From the NCBI RefSeq assembly GCF_024345185.1, contig NZ_BROB01000005.1, forward strand, positions 48,943 to 112,942: a stretch of DNA of 64,000 nucleotides, written 5' to 3'. Positions 7,632-17,600 of the stretch are shown here, piece by piece. Origin of the DNA: Levilactobacillus humaensis. GTDB taxonomy: Bacteria > Bacillota > Bacilli > Lactobacillales > Lactobacillaceae. The notes beneath the pieces are model-generated. The model had not been told where the DNA came from. It ran no database searches and saw only the letters and a list, made by a program, of their open reading frames with translations. Both the position numbers and the translations under genes were made by a program. Each line of letters starts with the position of its first letter. Position 1 is the first letter of the stretch.

Positions 7632-9407
7632 ATGAAAAAGATCGAGAAGAAAAAGTACGATGTTCAAAACAGTGCCATCAGTACTATCTTGGGGTGGATC
7701 GAGAACGATGAAATCGGCCTACCAGAGCTACAACGGCCGTTTGTCTGGAATACGGTTAAAGTGCGTGATCTGATTGATTCGCTGTATCACGGGTATCCAA
7801 TTGGGTACATTATTACATGGGATAATCCTAAGGTTCGCCTGAAAGATGGGAGTATCGGCCGAGGGAAAAAGATTATCATCGATGGTCAGCAACGAATTAC
7901 TGCCTTACGGGCAGCCCTAATGGGGGACTCAGTTGTGACCAAAAAGTTTGAAAAGAAGCGGATTAAAATTGCGTTCAAGCCGGAAACTGGAGAGTTCCAG
8001 ACGCTGACCAGTCCGATTGAAAAGGATAAACGGTGGATTTCTGACATTTCAGTACTGTTTGGTGAAGTAAATCTCTTCGAATTTGTCTCACAATTCGCAA
8101 AAGACAATGACTATGATGCAATGAAAATTTCGCAGCCAATTCAACGTTTAAGGGACCTAGCCAATAATGATGTTGGTAATATTATGTTGTCATCTGATTT
8201 GGATATCAGCGCCGTTACGGAAATCTTCAATCGTATTAATTCTAAAGGAACTGAGCTCAGTTCCGCTGACTTTATTATGTCAAAGCTAGCTGCTGATACG
8301 GAACATGGTGGTAATGACCTACGTAAAACCGTTGAGTATTTTGCCACGTTGTTAGAGGATCCCACGATTCTACAGAACCTGATGGTGAACGACACAGAAT
8401 TCAGTACAACAGATTACTATGCCAAAATTAAGTGGGCGGCTAAGGAACGAACCAATCTCTATAATCCAAGATTTGGAGACATTTTCCATGCTATCTTAGG
8501 ATTTGAGTTTGGGCGAGGTCGACATGCAGATCTGATTAGCTTAATCTCTGGTCGTGACTTCAACAAGAAGACATACACGGAGGAAGCTATGCAGGCGGCA
8601 TATGCTAAGTTGTCAGAAGGTGTTCTGGCCGTCGTTAATCAGTCCAATTTTGAACGTTACTTAATGATTTTGAAGAGTCTGGGCATGTTAACACGCGATA
8701 CCCTAGTGCTAAATGGACTAGGGGTCCTGAATTTCGGGTACTCATTGTATCTCTTACTGAAACGACAGGATCAATCATCAATGACCAACTCGCAAATTGA
8801 GATGATTGTTAAAAAATGGATTATTATGTCGGCTTTGACCCATCGTTATGGGGGATCAAGTGAATCGCAAAGCTGGCAAGATATTACGCGATTCATTAAA
8901 GAAGATCCACTAACGGTATTGAAAGATGTTTTACGACAAAATCTTTCCGAGGACTTCTGGACAGTAACGTTGCCGCAACAACTCATGACCTCCTCAACCC
9001 AATCGAACGCTTGGCGGGTCTTTGAAATGACTCAGGTTAAGAATGGGGATCTAGCTTGGTTGGAGAAAGACCACACTGTGGAAAGTGTTTTGAATCAGCA
9101 AGGCAACGTCCATCATATCTTTCCACGGGCTTATCTCAAGCGTGAAGGCTTGACCCAGAAACAGTATAATCAGGTGGCAAATTATACGCAGATTACCCAA
9201 CCACGGAACCTACAGATCAGTGACCAGATTCCCCGTGATTATTTAGCAGATTCCCAAATTACTGAGTTTGCGACTTCGGATAATTTTAGAGAAAATGCGA
9301 TTCCAGAAGAAGTTTGCCAATTTGATGCGTCGAATTATGATAAGTTTTTACAAATGAGACGGCAGCTAATGGCACAAAAGATTCGTCACTATTTTGAAAG
9401 TTTATAA
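7632..9407 (+). CDS. DUF262/DUF1524 GmrSD-like (BrxU-like) protein
   Basis: 591 residues from the ATG at 7632. The N-terminal DUF262 domain shows LPELQRPFVW (residues 30-39) and the nucleotide-binding/hydrolysis motif DGQQRITAL (84-92). The C-terminal DUF1524 part carries an HNH-like nuclease motif, HHIFPRAYL (His494, His495), followed by an Asn-containing NYTQITQPRNLQI. This is the single-chain GmrS-GmrD layout of type IV restriction enzymes that cut modified DNA. Related BrxU proteins occur inside some BREX islands, and here the gene directly precedes brxA. An in-frame ATG at 7605 exists, but GGGAG/AGAGG sites lie between it and 7632, so the later start is preferred. It has its own terminator. 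The target modification is unknown. Confidence 0.8.
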   Translation: MKKIEKKKYDVQNSAISTILGWIENDEIGLPELQRPFVWNTVKVRDLIDSLYHGYPIGYIITWDNPKVRLKDGSIGRGKKIIIDGQQRITALRAALMGDSVVTKKFEKKRIKIAFKPETGEFQTLTSPIEKDKRWISDISVLFGEVNLFEFVSQFAKDNDYDAMKISQPIQRLRDLANNDVGNIMLSSDLDISAVTEIFNRINSKGTELSSADFIMSKLAADTEHGGNDLRKTVEYFATLLEDPTILQNLMVNDTEFSTTDYYAKIKWAAKERTNLYNPRFGDIFHAILGFEFGRGRHADLISLISGRDFNKKTYTEEAMQAAYAKLSEGVLAVVNQSNFERYLMILKSLGMLTRDTLVLNGLGVLNFGYSLYLLLKRQDQSSMTNSQIEMIVKKWIIMSALTHRYGGSSESQSWQDITRFIKEDPLTVLKDVLRQNLSEDFWTVTLPQQLMTSSTQSNAWRVFEMTQVKNGDLAWLEKDHTVESVLNQQGNVHHIFPRAYLKREGLTQKQYNQVANYTQITQPRNLQISDQIPRDYLADSQITEFATSDNFRENAIPEEVCQFDASNYDKFLQMRRQLMAQKIRHYFESL

Positions 9408-9413
9408 TCAGCG

Positions 9414-9451
9414 TAGAGCATATCGGCTATTGAGCCAGTATGCTCTATTTT
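9414..9451 (+). terminator. Terminator after DUF262 gene
   Basis: TAGAGCATA (9414-9422) pairs with TATGCTCTA (9439-9447) and is followed by TTTT. Confidence 0.75.
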
Positions 9452-9789
9452 ATTGGACATGTCTGTAAATGCTGTCATAAGTGAAGCAATAGGGAATTGT
9501 AGCGATTATCAGAATTAATGCGAAAAATTAGTGGAAAATTTCGTTTGTATGAGTAGAGGGATCTTGGAAAAAGAGATTTCACAAGAATCCTTTTACCCGA
9601 TTCGATCGGAAAAGCAGTATATTTCGTTGAATCTATCGCGCCCGAGTCTTTAATCTTATATAATTAGTGAAGGTTTCACGTTAATTGCGGATTGTTCGGA
9701 TTGGGTTTCAGATAGATGAGTTAGAGTCAGACAAGAGGGCCGTTAATCGGATGGCTTTCTTTAAATGATTATGATGGGAGGACTAGTTG
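9452..9789 (+). promoter_or_regulatory. Leader region of the BREX operon
   Basis: A gene-free stretch upstream of brxA. A perfect TATAAT lies at 9659-9664, but no good -35 is seen at the usual distance (TTGAAT at 9627 is 26 bases away), so activation or another promoter is possible. GACATGTC at 9456-9463 loosely resembles the paralog operators but lacks their spacing. Confidence 0.35.
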
Positions 9790-10383
9790 ATGAAACAATA
9801 TAGCGCGGCTATGGTGGCACATTCTTTTTGGTTTAATGAATTTTCGCAATATCTGAATCTACGCGATCAAGGGAATACGGATGCGGATATTCGGTATTTA
9901 GCTTTAGAAGAAAACTACTTTCAGCAGCAAACAACTTCACGCTCGTTAAGAATGGTTCAGACACTGAAGCGGCGAGTAACTGTTCTTGATGAAGATTACT
10001 TTGATCTGTTTCCATCACTAGATCTGACTAATCAGAAGCTGATAAATTTGTCGGCTATCCTGCAACTGGATTCATTATTTGATGATTTTTTGTACGAGGT
10101 CTACCGAAATGAATTAATTTTGGGGGATGCGAAGCTCTATGGTTATGAGATCGAGGCATTCTTTAACCAGAAGCAGGTTGAAAGTCCCAAGGTGGCTTCC
10201 TGGACTGAGCAGACTATCAAGCGATTAGCCGGGACATTTAAGACGTTTTTACGTGAGGCAGGATTACTTGAGGAACAAGATGATTATGATCAAGTGAAGC
10301 GACCACTATTGGATACGCGGTTAGAGATTTTATTACATACAAAAGGGCAGACCCGCCAGTTAGCGGCATTTTTGGGGAGATAG
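9790..10383 (+). CDS. brxA: BREX protein BrxA (DUF1819)
   Basis: 197 residues from ATG 9790, with GGGAGG seven bases upstream; the TTG three bases earlier is less likely. The size and position as first gene of a brxA-brxB-brxC-pglX-pglZ string match BrxA, a small helical DNA-binding protein of BREX type 1. The start SAAMVAHSFWFNEF, with a helical N-terminal region and Leu-rich middle, is typical of DUF1819. It is separated from brxB by one base, so the two are co-translated. The exact role of BrxA is unsettled. Identification depends mainly on context plus family resemblance. Confidence 0.8.
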   Translation: MKQYSAAMVAHSFWFNEFSQYLNLRDQGNTDADIRYLALEENYFQQQTTSRSLRMVQTLKRRVTVLDEDYFDLFPSLDLTNQKLINLSAILQLDSLFDDFLYEVYRNELILGDAKLYGYEIEAFFNQKQVESPKVASWTEQTIKRLAGTFKTFLREAGLLEEQDDYDQVKRPLLDTRLEILLHTKGQTRQLAAFLGR

Positions 10384-10384
10384 C

Positions 10385-10963
10385 ATGACAAAAACAGCAG
10401 AAAAGCTCAAACATTTACGAGAAAAGGTTGCAGATCCAGCCTTTCAGCAGAGTCGCGGTTTGTCGAATGAAGTGTCGTATTATATTTTAGCTTTTGACCC
10501 ACAGGATCAGCCGTTGGTCACTGAAGAGGTTAGCAACATGTGCCAACAATTGAACCGTGAAACGGTCGGTATGGATATTGTTGAATTTAATCTTTACCAG
10601 ATCATGTGGGAATTATTGGATAGTATGGGAATTAAAGAAGATGTTCTAGAGATGGAAGCCAGTGACGGTATCGACTACCTGACGGAGCAACTGAACAATG
10701 CCTTGGAAATGACAAGCACCGAGAACCTGCTGGTTCAGTACATGCAAGAGCATTTACCTGAAGAACCAGTCATCGTCTTTGTCACGGGAATTGGGGATAT
10801 TTTTCCGCTAATTCGGGCTCATAAAGTTTTGAATACCATGCATCAAGTTGTAACCGGTATTCCGGTTGTCTTCTTTTATCCGGGAACCTATGACAGTCTA
10901 AGTCTCAGTATGTTTGGCGAATCCAAAGAGGATAACTACTACCGAGCATTTCAAATCAATTAG
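10385..10963 (+). CDS. brxB: BREX protein BrxB (DUF1788)
   Basis: 192 residues. The central segment EEPVIVFVTGIGDIFPLIRAH followed by VLNTMHQVVTGIPVVFFYPG is the conserved core of DUF1788/BrxB, which resembles a P-loop-less nucleotidyl fold and interacts with other BREX proteins. The length fits the family. It starts one base after brxA and ends 12 bases before brxC, so it is the second gene of the operon. BrxB is needed for BREX methylation and defence in studied systems; its biochemical action is not known. Confidence 0.85.
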   Translation: MTKTAEKLKHLREKVADPAFQQSRGLSNEVSYYILAFDPQDQPLVTEEVSNMCQQLNRETVGMDIVEFNLYQIMWELLDSMGIKEDVLEMEASDGIDYLTEQLNNALEMTSTENLLVQYMQEHLPEEPVIVFVTGIGDIFPLIRAHKVLNTMHQVVTGIPVVFFYPGTYDSLSLSMFGESKEDNYYRAFQIN

Positions 10964-10975
10964 GGGAGAACCGCT

Positions 10976-13900
10976 ATGAAGATTAAAGACATTTTTGAAA
11001 AATCGATTGATCGGAATATCAAGGGCGTTATTACTATTGGTGATGAACAAGATGCCAATGTAAAACAGGAGCTTGAAGAATATGTGGTAACCAAAGAACT
11101 GGACGGCCATTTTAAGGATTTCTTCTCGGCATACGCTGAAGGTATCCAGCATGATACGACGAACATGGGGGTCTGGATTTCTGGATTCTTTGGGTCTGGG
11201 AAGTCTCACTTCTTAAAAATTTTGGCTTACCTTTTGGAAAATCGAGAGGTAGCTGGGAAGTCGGCTCTAGACTATTTTATTGATGACGCCAAGGTCCACG
11301 ATCAAGAAACGTTGGCAAACATGAAGTTAGCTGCGTCCATTCCCAATGAAGTCATGCTATTTAACATTGATTCCAAGGCCAAAAATGGGAATAAATCCCA
11401 AAAAGACGCTATCTTAAACGTCTTTCTACAGGTCTTCAACGAGCAGTTAGGCTTGTTCGGAGCTGACTTTTGGATTGCTGACTTGGAACGTGACCTGATT
11501 GCTCAGGGAAAGTACACAGAATTCCAAGAAAAATTCAAGGAATTAGATCGGCAAAATCGTGACTGGCTGGATGCACGGAACGCTTATGCCTTTTTGAAAG
11601 GGACTATCCGAGACGCATTAGTTGCGATTGGATTCATGTCGGAAGCAGATGCCAATGGGTTCGTTGATCAACTCAAGAAGGAATACCCCATTAGTGTGGA
11701 GAGCTTTGCCAAATTGGTCAACCAGCATATCGAGAGCCAAGGTGAAAATTACCACATGGCGTTCTTGGTGGATGAAGTTGGGCAATATATCGGGTCTAGT
11801 CAACAGCGGATGTTGAACCTCCAAAGTATTGTTGAGGATTTGGGAACCTATACACATGGTAAAGCCTGGGTAATTGTGACCAGTCAACAAGCCATCGACA
11901 AGGTGACTAAGAATATCAATGGACAAGACTTTTCTAAGATTCAAGGGCGGTTCAATACTCGGATTGCCATGTCTTCTGCCAACGTGGATGAAGTTATTCA
12001 GAAGCGGTTACTGGCGAAAACGGCATCTAGTGAGAAGCTGTTGGAGGCTACCTTTGATGAGAATCAACATGTCATCAATAATCTGATTAGCTTTGACGGT
12101 AAGGAAGAACGGAAACGGTATGACGATGCTAAAATGTTTGCCGATCTTTATCCGTTTGTGCCCTATCAAGTGGTTCTCTTACAAGATACATTGACGGCCA
12201 TTCGCGAGAACGGTTCTGATGGCAAGCATTTAGCCAATGGGGAACGTTCAATGTTGGCGGTCTTCCAGGAATCTGCGCGACGGTTAGAGAATGAAGATAC
12301 GCGGGCATTGGTACCATTTAGCATCTTCTTCCAGGGGCTCAGCCACTTCCTGGATCACACGCACATGATTGTGATTCAGCGGGCACAGAACAATGAATTG
12401 ATTAATCCTAGTGGTGAGGACAATCCCTTTGCCGTTCAGGTTCTAGAAACATTATTCATGATCAAATATGTTCAGGACTTCGATGGGACTTTGAATAACT
12501 TAGTGACGCTTATGATCGATTCAATCGATACTGACCGGATTGAGTTGGAGGCTAAGGTTAAGCAAGCCTTACAGGTCCTGCAAGAGCAGAACATCGTCGA
12601 GAAGACCAGCAAAGGGTATGAGTTCTTAACCGATGCTGAACAGGACATTAGCAAGCAAATTCAGCGACAGGGAGTGGACTCTGGAGAGATTTCTCAAGCA
12701 ATTGGGGATTATCTCTTCAGCGCAGCTGCCATTTCACGGCGGTACACGTACCCTAAGTTGAATCAACAGTATACCTTTGTCTTTAATCAATGGATTGATA
12801 ATCGACCAGTGGGTAAAACCAATCAAGACATCAATTTGAAGATCGTTACGGCAGCGAATGATGATAACCGGGATGATAGTGAGTTGCGGCGGCAGTCTAA
12901 CTCACCGGAACAGCCTCAAATCATTATTGATTTACCAGGGGAATCGCAATACATCGATGATCAGCAACAGATCTTACGGATACAGAAGTTTATCCTGAAT
13001 CCGCAGGAACAATCCCAAGATGCTCGTTCGCAGCGGATTGTGAACGTTAAGAAGACGGAATTGGGTGCGTTGAAGGAACGCGTAGCCAAGGAATTATTAG
13101 ACGTTCTCCAACAGGCAAATATTTACGTTCAAGGCGATCGACTCGATGCTGGTAAGAAAGATTTCTTTACCAGTCTAGGGCAGGCGGAAGAACAATTAAT
13201 CGATGAAATCTATCGGAACTTAAGTTATATCGATGTCGTTAAACAAGAGAATGACGTCGTGGCGTTGTTCAAAGACAGCAGTGAATTAGTTAAGACGGCT
13301 GAAAATGAGCGGGCCCTTCAGGCGGTGTTAGAACGTGTTAGTCGTGACTATTCTGGACACAGTAAGATTTCGTTTAAGTCAGTATTGGAGCGTTTCAGCA
13401 AGATTCCGTATGGTTATCGTGAAATTGATACGAGATGGCTCGTCGCCAAACTTTTCGCTGATGCTAAGCTAAAAGTTTACGTTAACGGCGAAGCTTTGAG
13501 TCTACAGGCAAGAGTGCCGGCCAATGAGATGGCGAAGTACTTCTTGAAACGACAATATTTGGATGCTGTTCAAATGGAACCGCGGCATGCCGTGAGTGAG
13601 AGCAAAAAGAAAGACCTGAGAGATGTTGCCCTAGAGCTGTTTAAGAAGCAAACCTTTAGCGACAATGAAGATGACACGCTGATGCGTGAGCTGCAAGACA
13701 GCTTGAATAATGCGCGCAAGGCTTTAGACATTTATCTGCAAAAACCGAGTTACTATCCTGGACAGGATGTGTTGGAGACCGGGCGAGACCTAATGAATCT
13801 TTTATTGGCACAAACCGACACGGACCGATTCTATGATTTAGTGAGCCAAAAACATGATGATTTACTAGATTGGCATGATGATATGGATGAGGGTGGCATC

Positions 13901-14611
13901 AACGAATTCTATCAGAGTAAGACGCAACAAGAGATCTGGGAATCGGGGCACACGCAACAAGTCGTCTATGATCGCTCCCAAAAGTTTGTCACTGGAACAG
14001 CGGTTAAGGACTTAATCGTTAAAATTGATGAGTTGATGAAGAAACGGCCACAAGGGAATATTAAGCCGTTGAAAGACTTGGTTGTGGAATTCCGTGAGGC
14101 ATTCAGTGCTGAGTTTGATGCTGGCCTGAGTCGAGCACAACAAGACATTCAAACTGAACAGGTTGCGACAGAAAAATATTGTGCAGATGAACACCTCACA
14201 GAGGAGTTCGGTGACCAGATCCGTCGCGAGTTTGCAAGTTTGCTGAATGATGCGCAGAACGCGACGACCTTGAATGGGTTGTTTATTATTCCACAACAGG
14301 CGGGTTCTGTCCGGATGCGTTTAGTTCATGGCATGGACCGATTGCTGAAAGAACGCAATCGCAATAAAAAGGTGATTCATGTAATACCACCAGTCATTGG
14401 AAAAGAAAATGATGATGTGGAGGATGATGGTGGTTCCGATCCAGTTGAACCAGTCATCACGCAACGAAAGACAGTCAGCGCTAGAGCGTTAGGAATCAAT
14501 CAGTCGTGGGACTTGAATAACTCGACGGACATTGATGTTCAGATTGAGAGCCTGAGAACTGCTCTTAAGCAGCAGCTAGAAGAAAACGGCAAAATTAATT
14601 TTGAACTGTAA
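10976..14611 (+). CDS. brxC: BREX protein BrxC, large P-loop ATPase
   Basis: 1211 residues, the usual BrxC length. Walker A is seen as GFFGSGKS (residues 70-77), and a Walker B-like hydrophobic strand plus Asp-Glu as FLVDEVG (D266, E267). The N-terminal part KIKDIFEKSIDRNIKGVI is characteristic. The C-terminal third is helical and charged, with coiled-coil tendency (about residues 1000-1110). BrxC is an ORC/Cdc6-related AAA+ ATPase and is thought to assemble with PglX and PglZ for phage recognition and methylation. GGGAGA lies eight bases before the ATG. The gene looks intact, with no frameshift. Confidence 0.9.
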   Translation: MKIKDIFEKSIDRNIKGVITIGDEQDANVKQELEEYVVTKELDGHFKDFFSAYAEGIQHDTTNMGVWISGFFGSGKSHFLKILAYLLENREVAGKSALDYFIDDAKVHDQETLANMKLAASIPNEVMLFNIDSKAKNGNKSQKDAILNVFLQVFNEQLGLFGADFWIADLERDLIAQGKYTEFQEKFKELDRQNRDWLDARNAYAFLKGTIRDALVAIGFMSEADANGFVDQLKKEYPISVESFAKLVNQHIESQGENYHMAFLVDEVGQYIGSSQQRMLNLQSIVEDLGTYTHGKAWVIVTSQQAIDKVTKNINGQDFSKIQGRFNTRIAMSSANVDEVIQKRLLAKTASSEKLLEATFDENQHVINNLISFDGKEERKRYDDAKMFADLYPFVPYQVVLLQDTLTAIRENGSDGKHLANGERSMLAVFQESARRLENEDTRALVPFSIFFQGLSHFLDHTHMIVIQRAQNNELINPSGEDNPFAVQVLETLFMIKYVQDFDGTLNNLVTLMIDSIDTDRIELEAKVKQALQVLQEQNIVEKTSKGYEFLTDAEQDISKQIQRQGVDSGEISQAIGDYLFSAAAISRRYTYPKLNQQYTFVFNQWIDNRPVGKTNQDINLKIVTAANDDNRDDSELRRQSNSPEQPQIIIDLPGESQYIDDQQQILRIQKFILNPQEQSQDARSQRIVNVKKTELGALKERVAKELLDVLQQANIYVQGDRLDAGKKDFFTSLGQAEEQLIDEIYRNLSYIDVVKQENDVVALFKDSSELVKTAENERALQAVLERVSRDYSGHSKISFKSVLERFSKIPYGYREIDTRWLVAKLFADAKLKVYVNGEALSLQARVPANEMAKYFLKRQYLDAVQMEPRHAVSESKKKDLRDVALELFKKQTFSDNEDDTLMRELQDSLNNARKALDIYLQKPSYYPGQDVLETGRDLMNLLLAQTDTDRFYDLVSQKHDDLLDWHDDMDEGGINEFYQSKTQQEIWESGHTQQVVYDRSQKFVTGTAVKDLIVKIDELMKKRPQGNIKPLKDLVVEFREAFSAEFDAGLSRAQQDIQTEQVATEKYCADEHLTEEFGDQIRREFASLLNDAQNATTLNGLFIIPQQAGSVRMRLVHGMDRLLKERNRNKKVIHVIPPVIGKENDDVEDDGGSDPVEPVITQRKTVSARALGINQSWDLNNSTDIDVQIESLRTALKQQLEENGKINFEL

Positions 14612-14643
14612 TTAAGTTCCCAGTCAGAGTGAAGGAAGAGATT

Positions 14644-17600
14644 ATGGATAAAACAGCAATTAAGAAATTTGCAGTTAACGCGCGCCTCTCACTCATTGAG
14701 GGCATTAAACTTAAAGCAGCCTCGTTGGGGATCTCTGAAGCGGGTGTGGCAGATAAGCTACCGATTTCAACGTCTGAAGTTGAATACTATAAGGATGAAC
14801 TGGACGGTATTACAGGTCATGACATCGTTAAGCGACAACGCTTTGTTGATGAACTAGAACGACGGGCAACGAAAAATGATTTTAAGATGGCTTTTCATGA
14901 TTTGGTGGAAGAGGTTGCCTATACGTGGTTTAACCGGATTATTGCGATTCGTTTTATGGAAGTGAACGACTATCTACCGAGTCGGACACGAGTTTTATCC
15001 AGTACTGAGAATCGGAATGAGCCAGATATCATGGTTCATGCGCTGGATGTCGAAAGTGACTTGGGCGGCTTTTCCTCCACGGAACGCGATCTGATCAATA
15101 AGGCTTTAGATACTGAACAACCGACAGATATGGATGCCGAGTATCGTATGTTATTTATTAAACAGGCCAATGCTTTGAATAAGAACCTGCCCTATTTATT
15201 CGAAAATACCAATGATTATGCCGAATTATTGTTCACTCCCAACTATCACGATGGTGTTATTCAGCATTTGATTACCGATGTGAGCGAGGATGATTTTAAC
15301 GTGGCCGTTGGTGGTCAGGTAGAGATTATTGGATGGCTGTATCAGTACTATAATACGGAACCGAAAGATCAGGCGTTCAAGAAGAAAAAATATCTTGAAT
15401 CAGATATCCCTGCTGTGACCCAGCTCTTCACCCCTGACTGGATTGTAAAGTACATGGTAGACAATTCACTGGGACGTTATTGGATTGATGTCCTACAAGC
15501 TAAAGGTGATCAACGATCCGACAAAGAAATCGCAAATGATTTTGGTTGGCGTTACTTCATGCCCGCTGCCAAACAGACAGAACAAGTTTCGATTCAGTCT
15601 GATTCAGCCGGCCTGTCAACTGAAAACATTGAGAAGGTTACGCTGATCGATGCTGCAATGGGGTCAGGTCACATCCTGATCTATGCTTTCGAAGTCTTCA
15701 TGCAAATCTATGAACGTGAGGGCTATTCACGTAGAGATTCTGCCAAGCTCATCATTCAGAATAACCTGTACGGTCTGGACATCGATACCCGAGCTTTTCA
15801 ACTAGCCTACTTTTCCTTGATGATGAAGGCACGCGCAACCAATCGGCGATTCCTAACGCTTGGTATCCGTCCCAATGTGTTCGATATTCCTGAATCAGAG
15901 GATTTAACCAGCACAGATTTTCAGGAATTACTGACGAACGAGGACGAAGAAAGGACTTTGAATGATGTCTTGGATAAGTTCCGCTTCGGTAATGAGTATG
16001 GCTCACTAATTCAATTCAAAGAACCAGTGAACTGGGCGACAATTGAGCCTATAGCAAATGCAACAGTCCCTGCAGGCCAGTTGAGTTTAAATTCTGTTAT
16101 GTTACTTGAAAATCAGGAAAAATTGCATGAGATCATTGCAGTTGGCAAAATATTGGATCGGAAATTTACGATTGGGGCCATGAACCCGCCTTATATGGGA
16201 TCTGGAAAAATGGACTCTGTATTGGGAAAGTACGTTAAAAAACAGTTTCCTAATAGTAAAGCAGATTTATTTGCTGTCTTTATGGAGCGACTGCGATCCT
16301 TGACTATTAGTAGCGGTTACTACGCGATGATTACTCAACATGCTTGGATGTTTCTTTCTAGTTTTGAAAAATTACGACAGACGTTAAAAGAAGACACTCT
16401 AATCAACATGGCCCATCTGGGTACACGGGCTTTTGAAGAAATTGGTGGCGAAGTCGTTCAATCAACGACTTTTGTTTTCAAACACCAGACAATACTAAAT
16501 TATATTGGAACGTATGAACGGTTGGTCAATTTTGATTCTCAGCAGAAGAAAGAATCGGCTTACTTGAATGCGGTTCAAAATGACCAAGTAGATTACCTTT
16601 ATCGAACTAACCAAGCGAACTTTGCGAAGATTCCGGGAATGCCGATTGCTTATTGGGCTAGTGAAAATTTACTACATGATTTTGAAATCGGTACAAGAAT
16701 GGATTCAATTGTTACGCCACGTCAAGGACTGGCCACTGCAAGCAACAACCGGTTTCTTCGGGAATGGTTTGAAGTTACATACAGGGAAATAAAATTTGAT
16801 GCTAGGTCTATTGAAGATGCTAAGGAATCTGGGAAGAAATGGTTCCCCTACAATAAGGGCGGATCCTATCGCAAATGGTATGGCAACTACGACTATGTGG
16901 TGAACTGGGAAAACGATGGAAATGAAATTCGTCATTTCAGTGGTCCAAATGGGAAAATCCGATCGCGCCCTCAAAATACAGGTTATTACTTTCATGAAGC
17001 GATAACTTGGCCACTAATAACAAGTGGAAGATTTAGTATGCGACTTCGGTTGCAAGGAAGCATACACGACGTATCTGGTATGTCAGCATTTACCAATAAA
17101 AATAGTGATCTTAAATATGTTCTAGGAATTATGAATTCTAAAATTGGAAACTATTTAACTAAGTTGCTAAATCCAACCATCAATCTTCAAATTGGAAACT
17201 TTGATGCAATACCGGTGATTCTGTCTTCTGAAGAAAAAACTCTCTTAATAATTAATAATAATATTGAAAGATCAAAAGATGAGTGGGATATGTTCGAAGC
17301 CTCGTGGGACTTTCAAAGACATCCTCTCTTAACTCACATCGCTGACGATAAGCGAAATGCCGTTGATGGGAAGCTGGAAAATGCCTTTAATTTATGGCAG
17401 GAAGAGGCACTGGACCGCTTTGATCAATTGAAAGCCAATGAAGAAGAGCTGAATCGAATCTTCATCGATCTGTATGGCTTGAATGAAGAATTGACGCCAG
17501 AAGTGGCAGATAAGGATGTTTCAGTACGTTTAGCCGATGAAGTACGTGATATTAAATCATTCTTATCGTACTTTGTAGGTGTCGTCTTTGGCCGCTATTC

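Noticed and set aside
9452..9480. Possible third type of paralog operator before brxA (GACATGTC, TGTCAT)
   Set aside because: Only short half-site matches, and no -10 box at the 21-base distance that defines the other three sites.
14629..14643. Earlier GTG start for pglX
   Set aside because: It overlaps the AAGGAAGAG ribosome site that serves ATG 14644.
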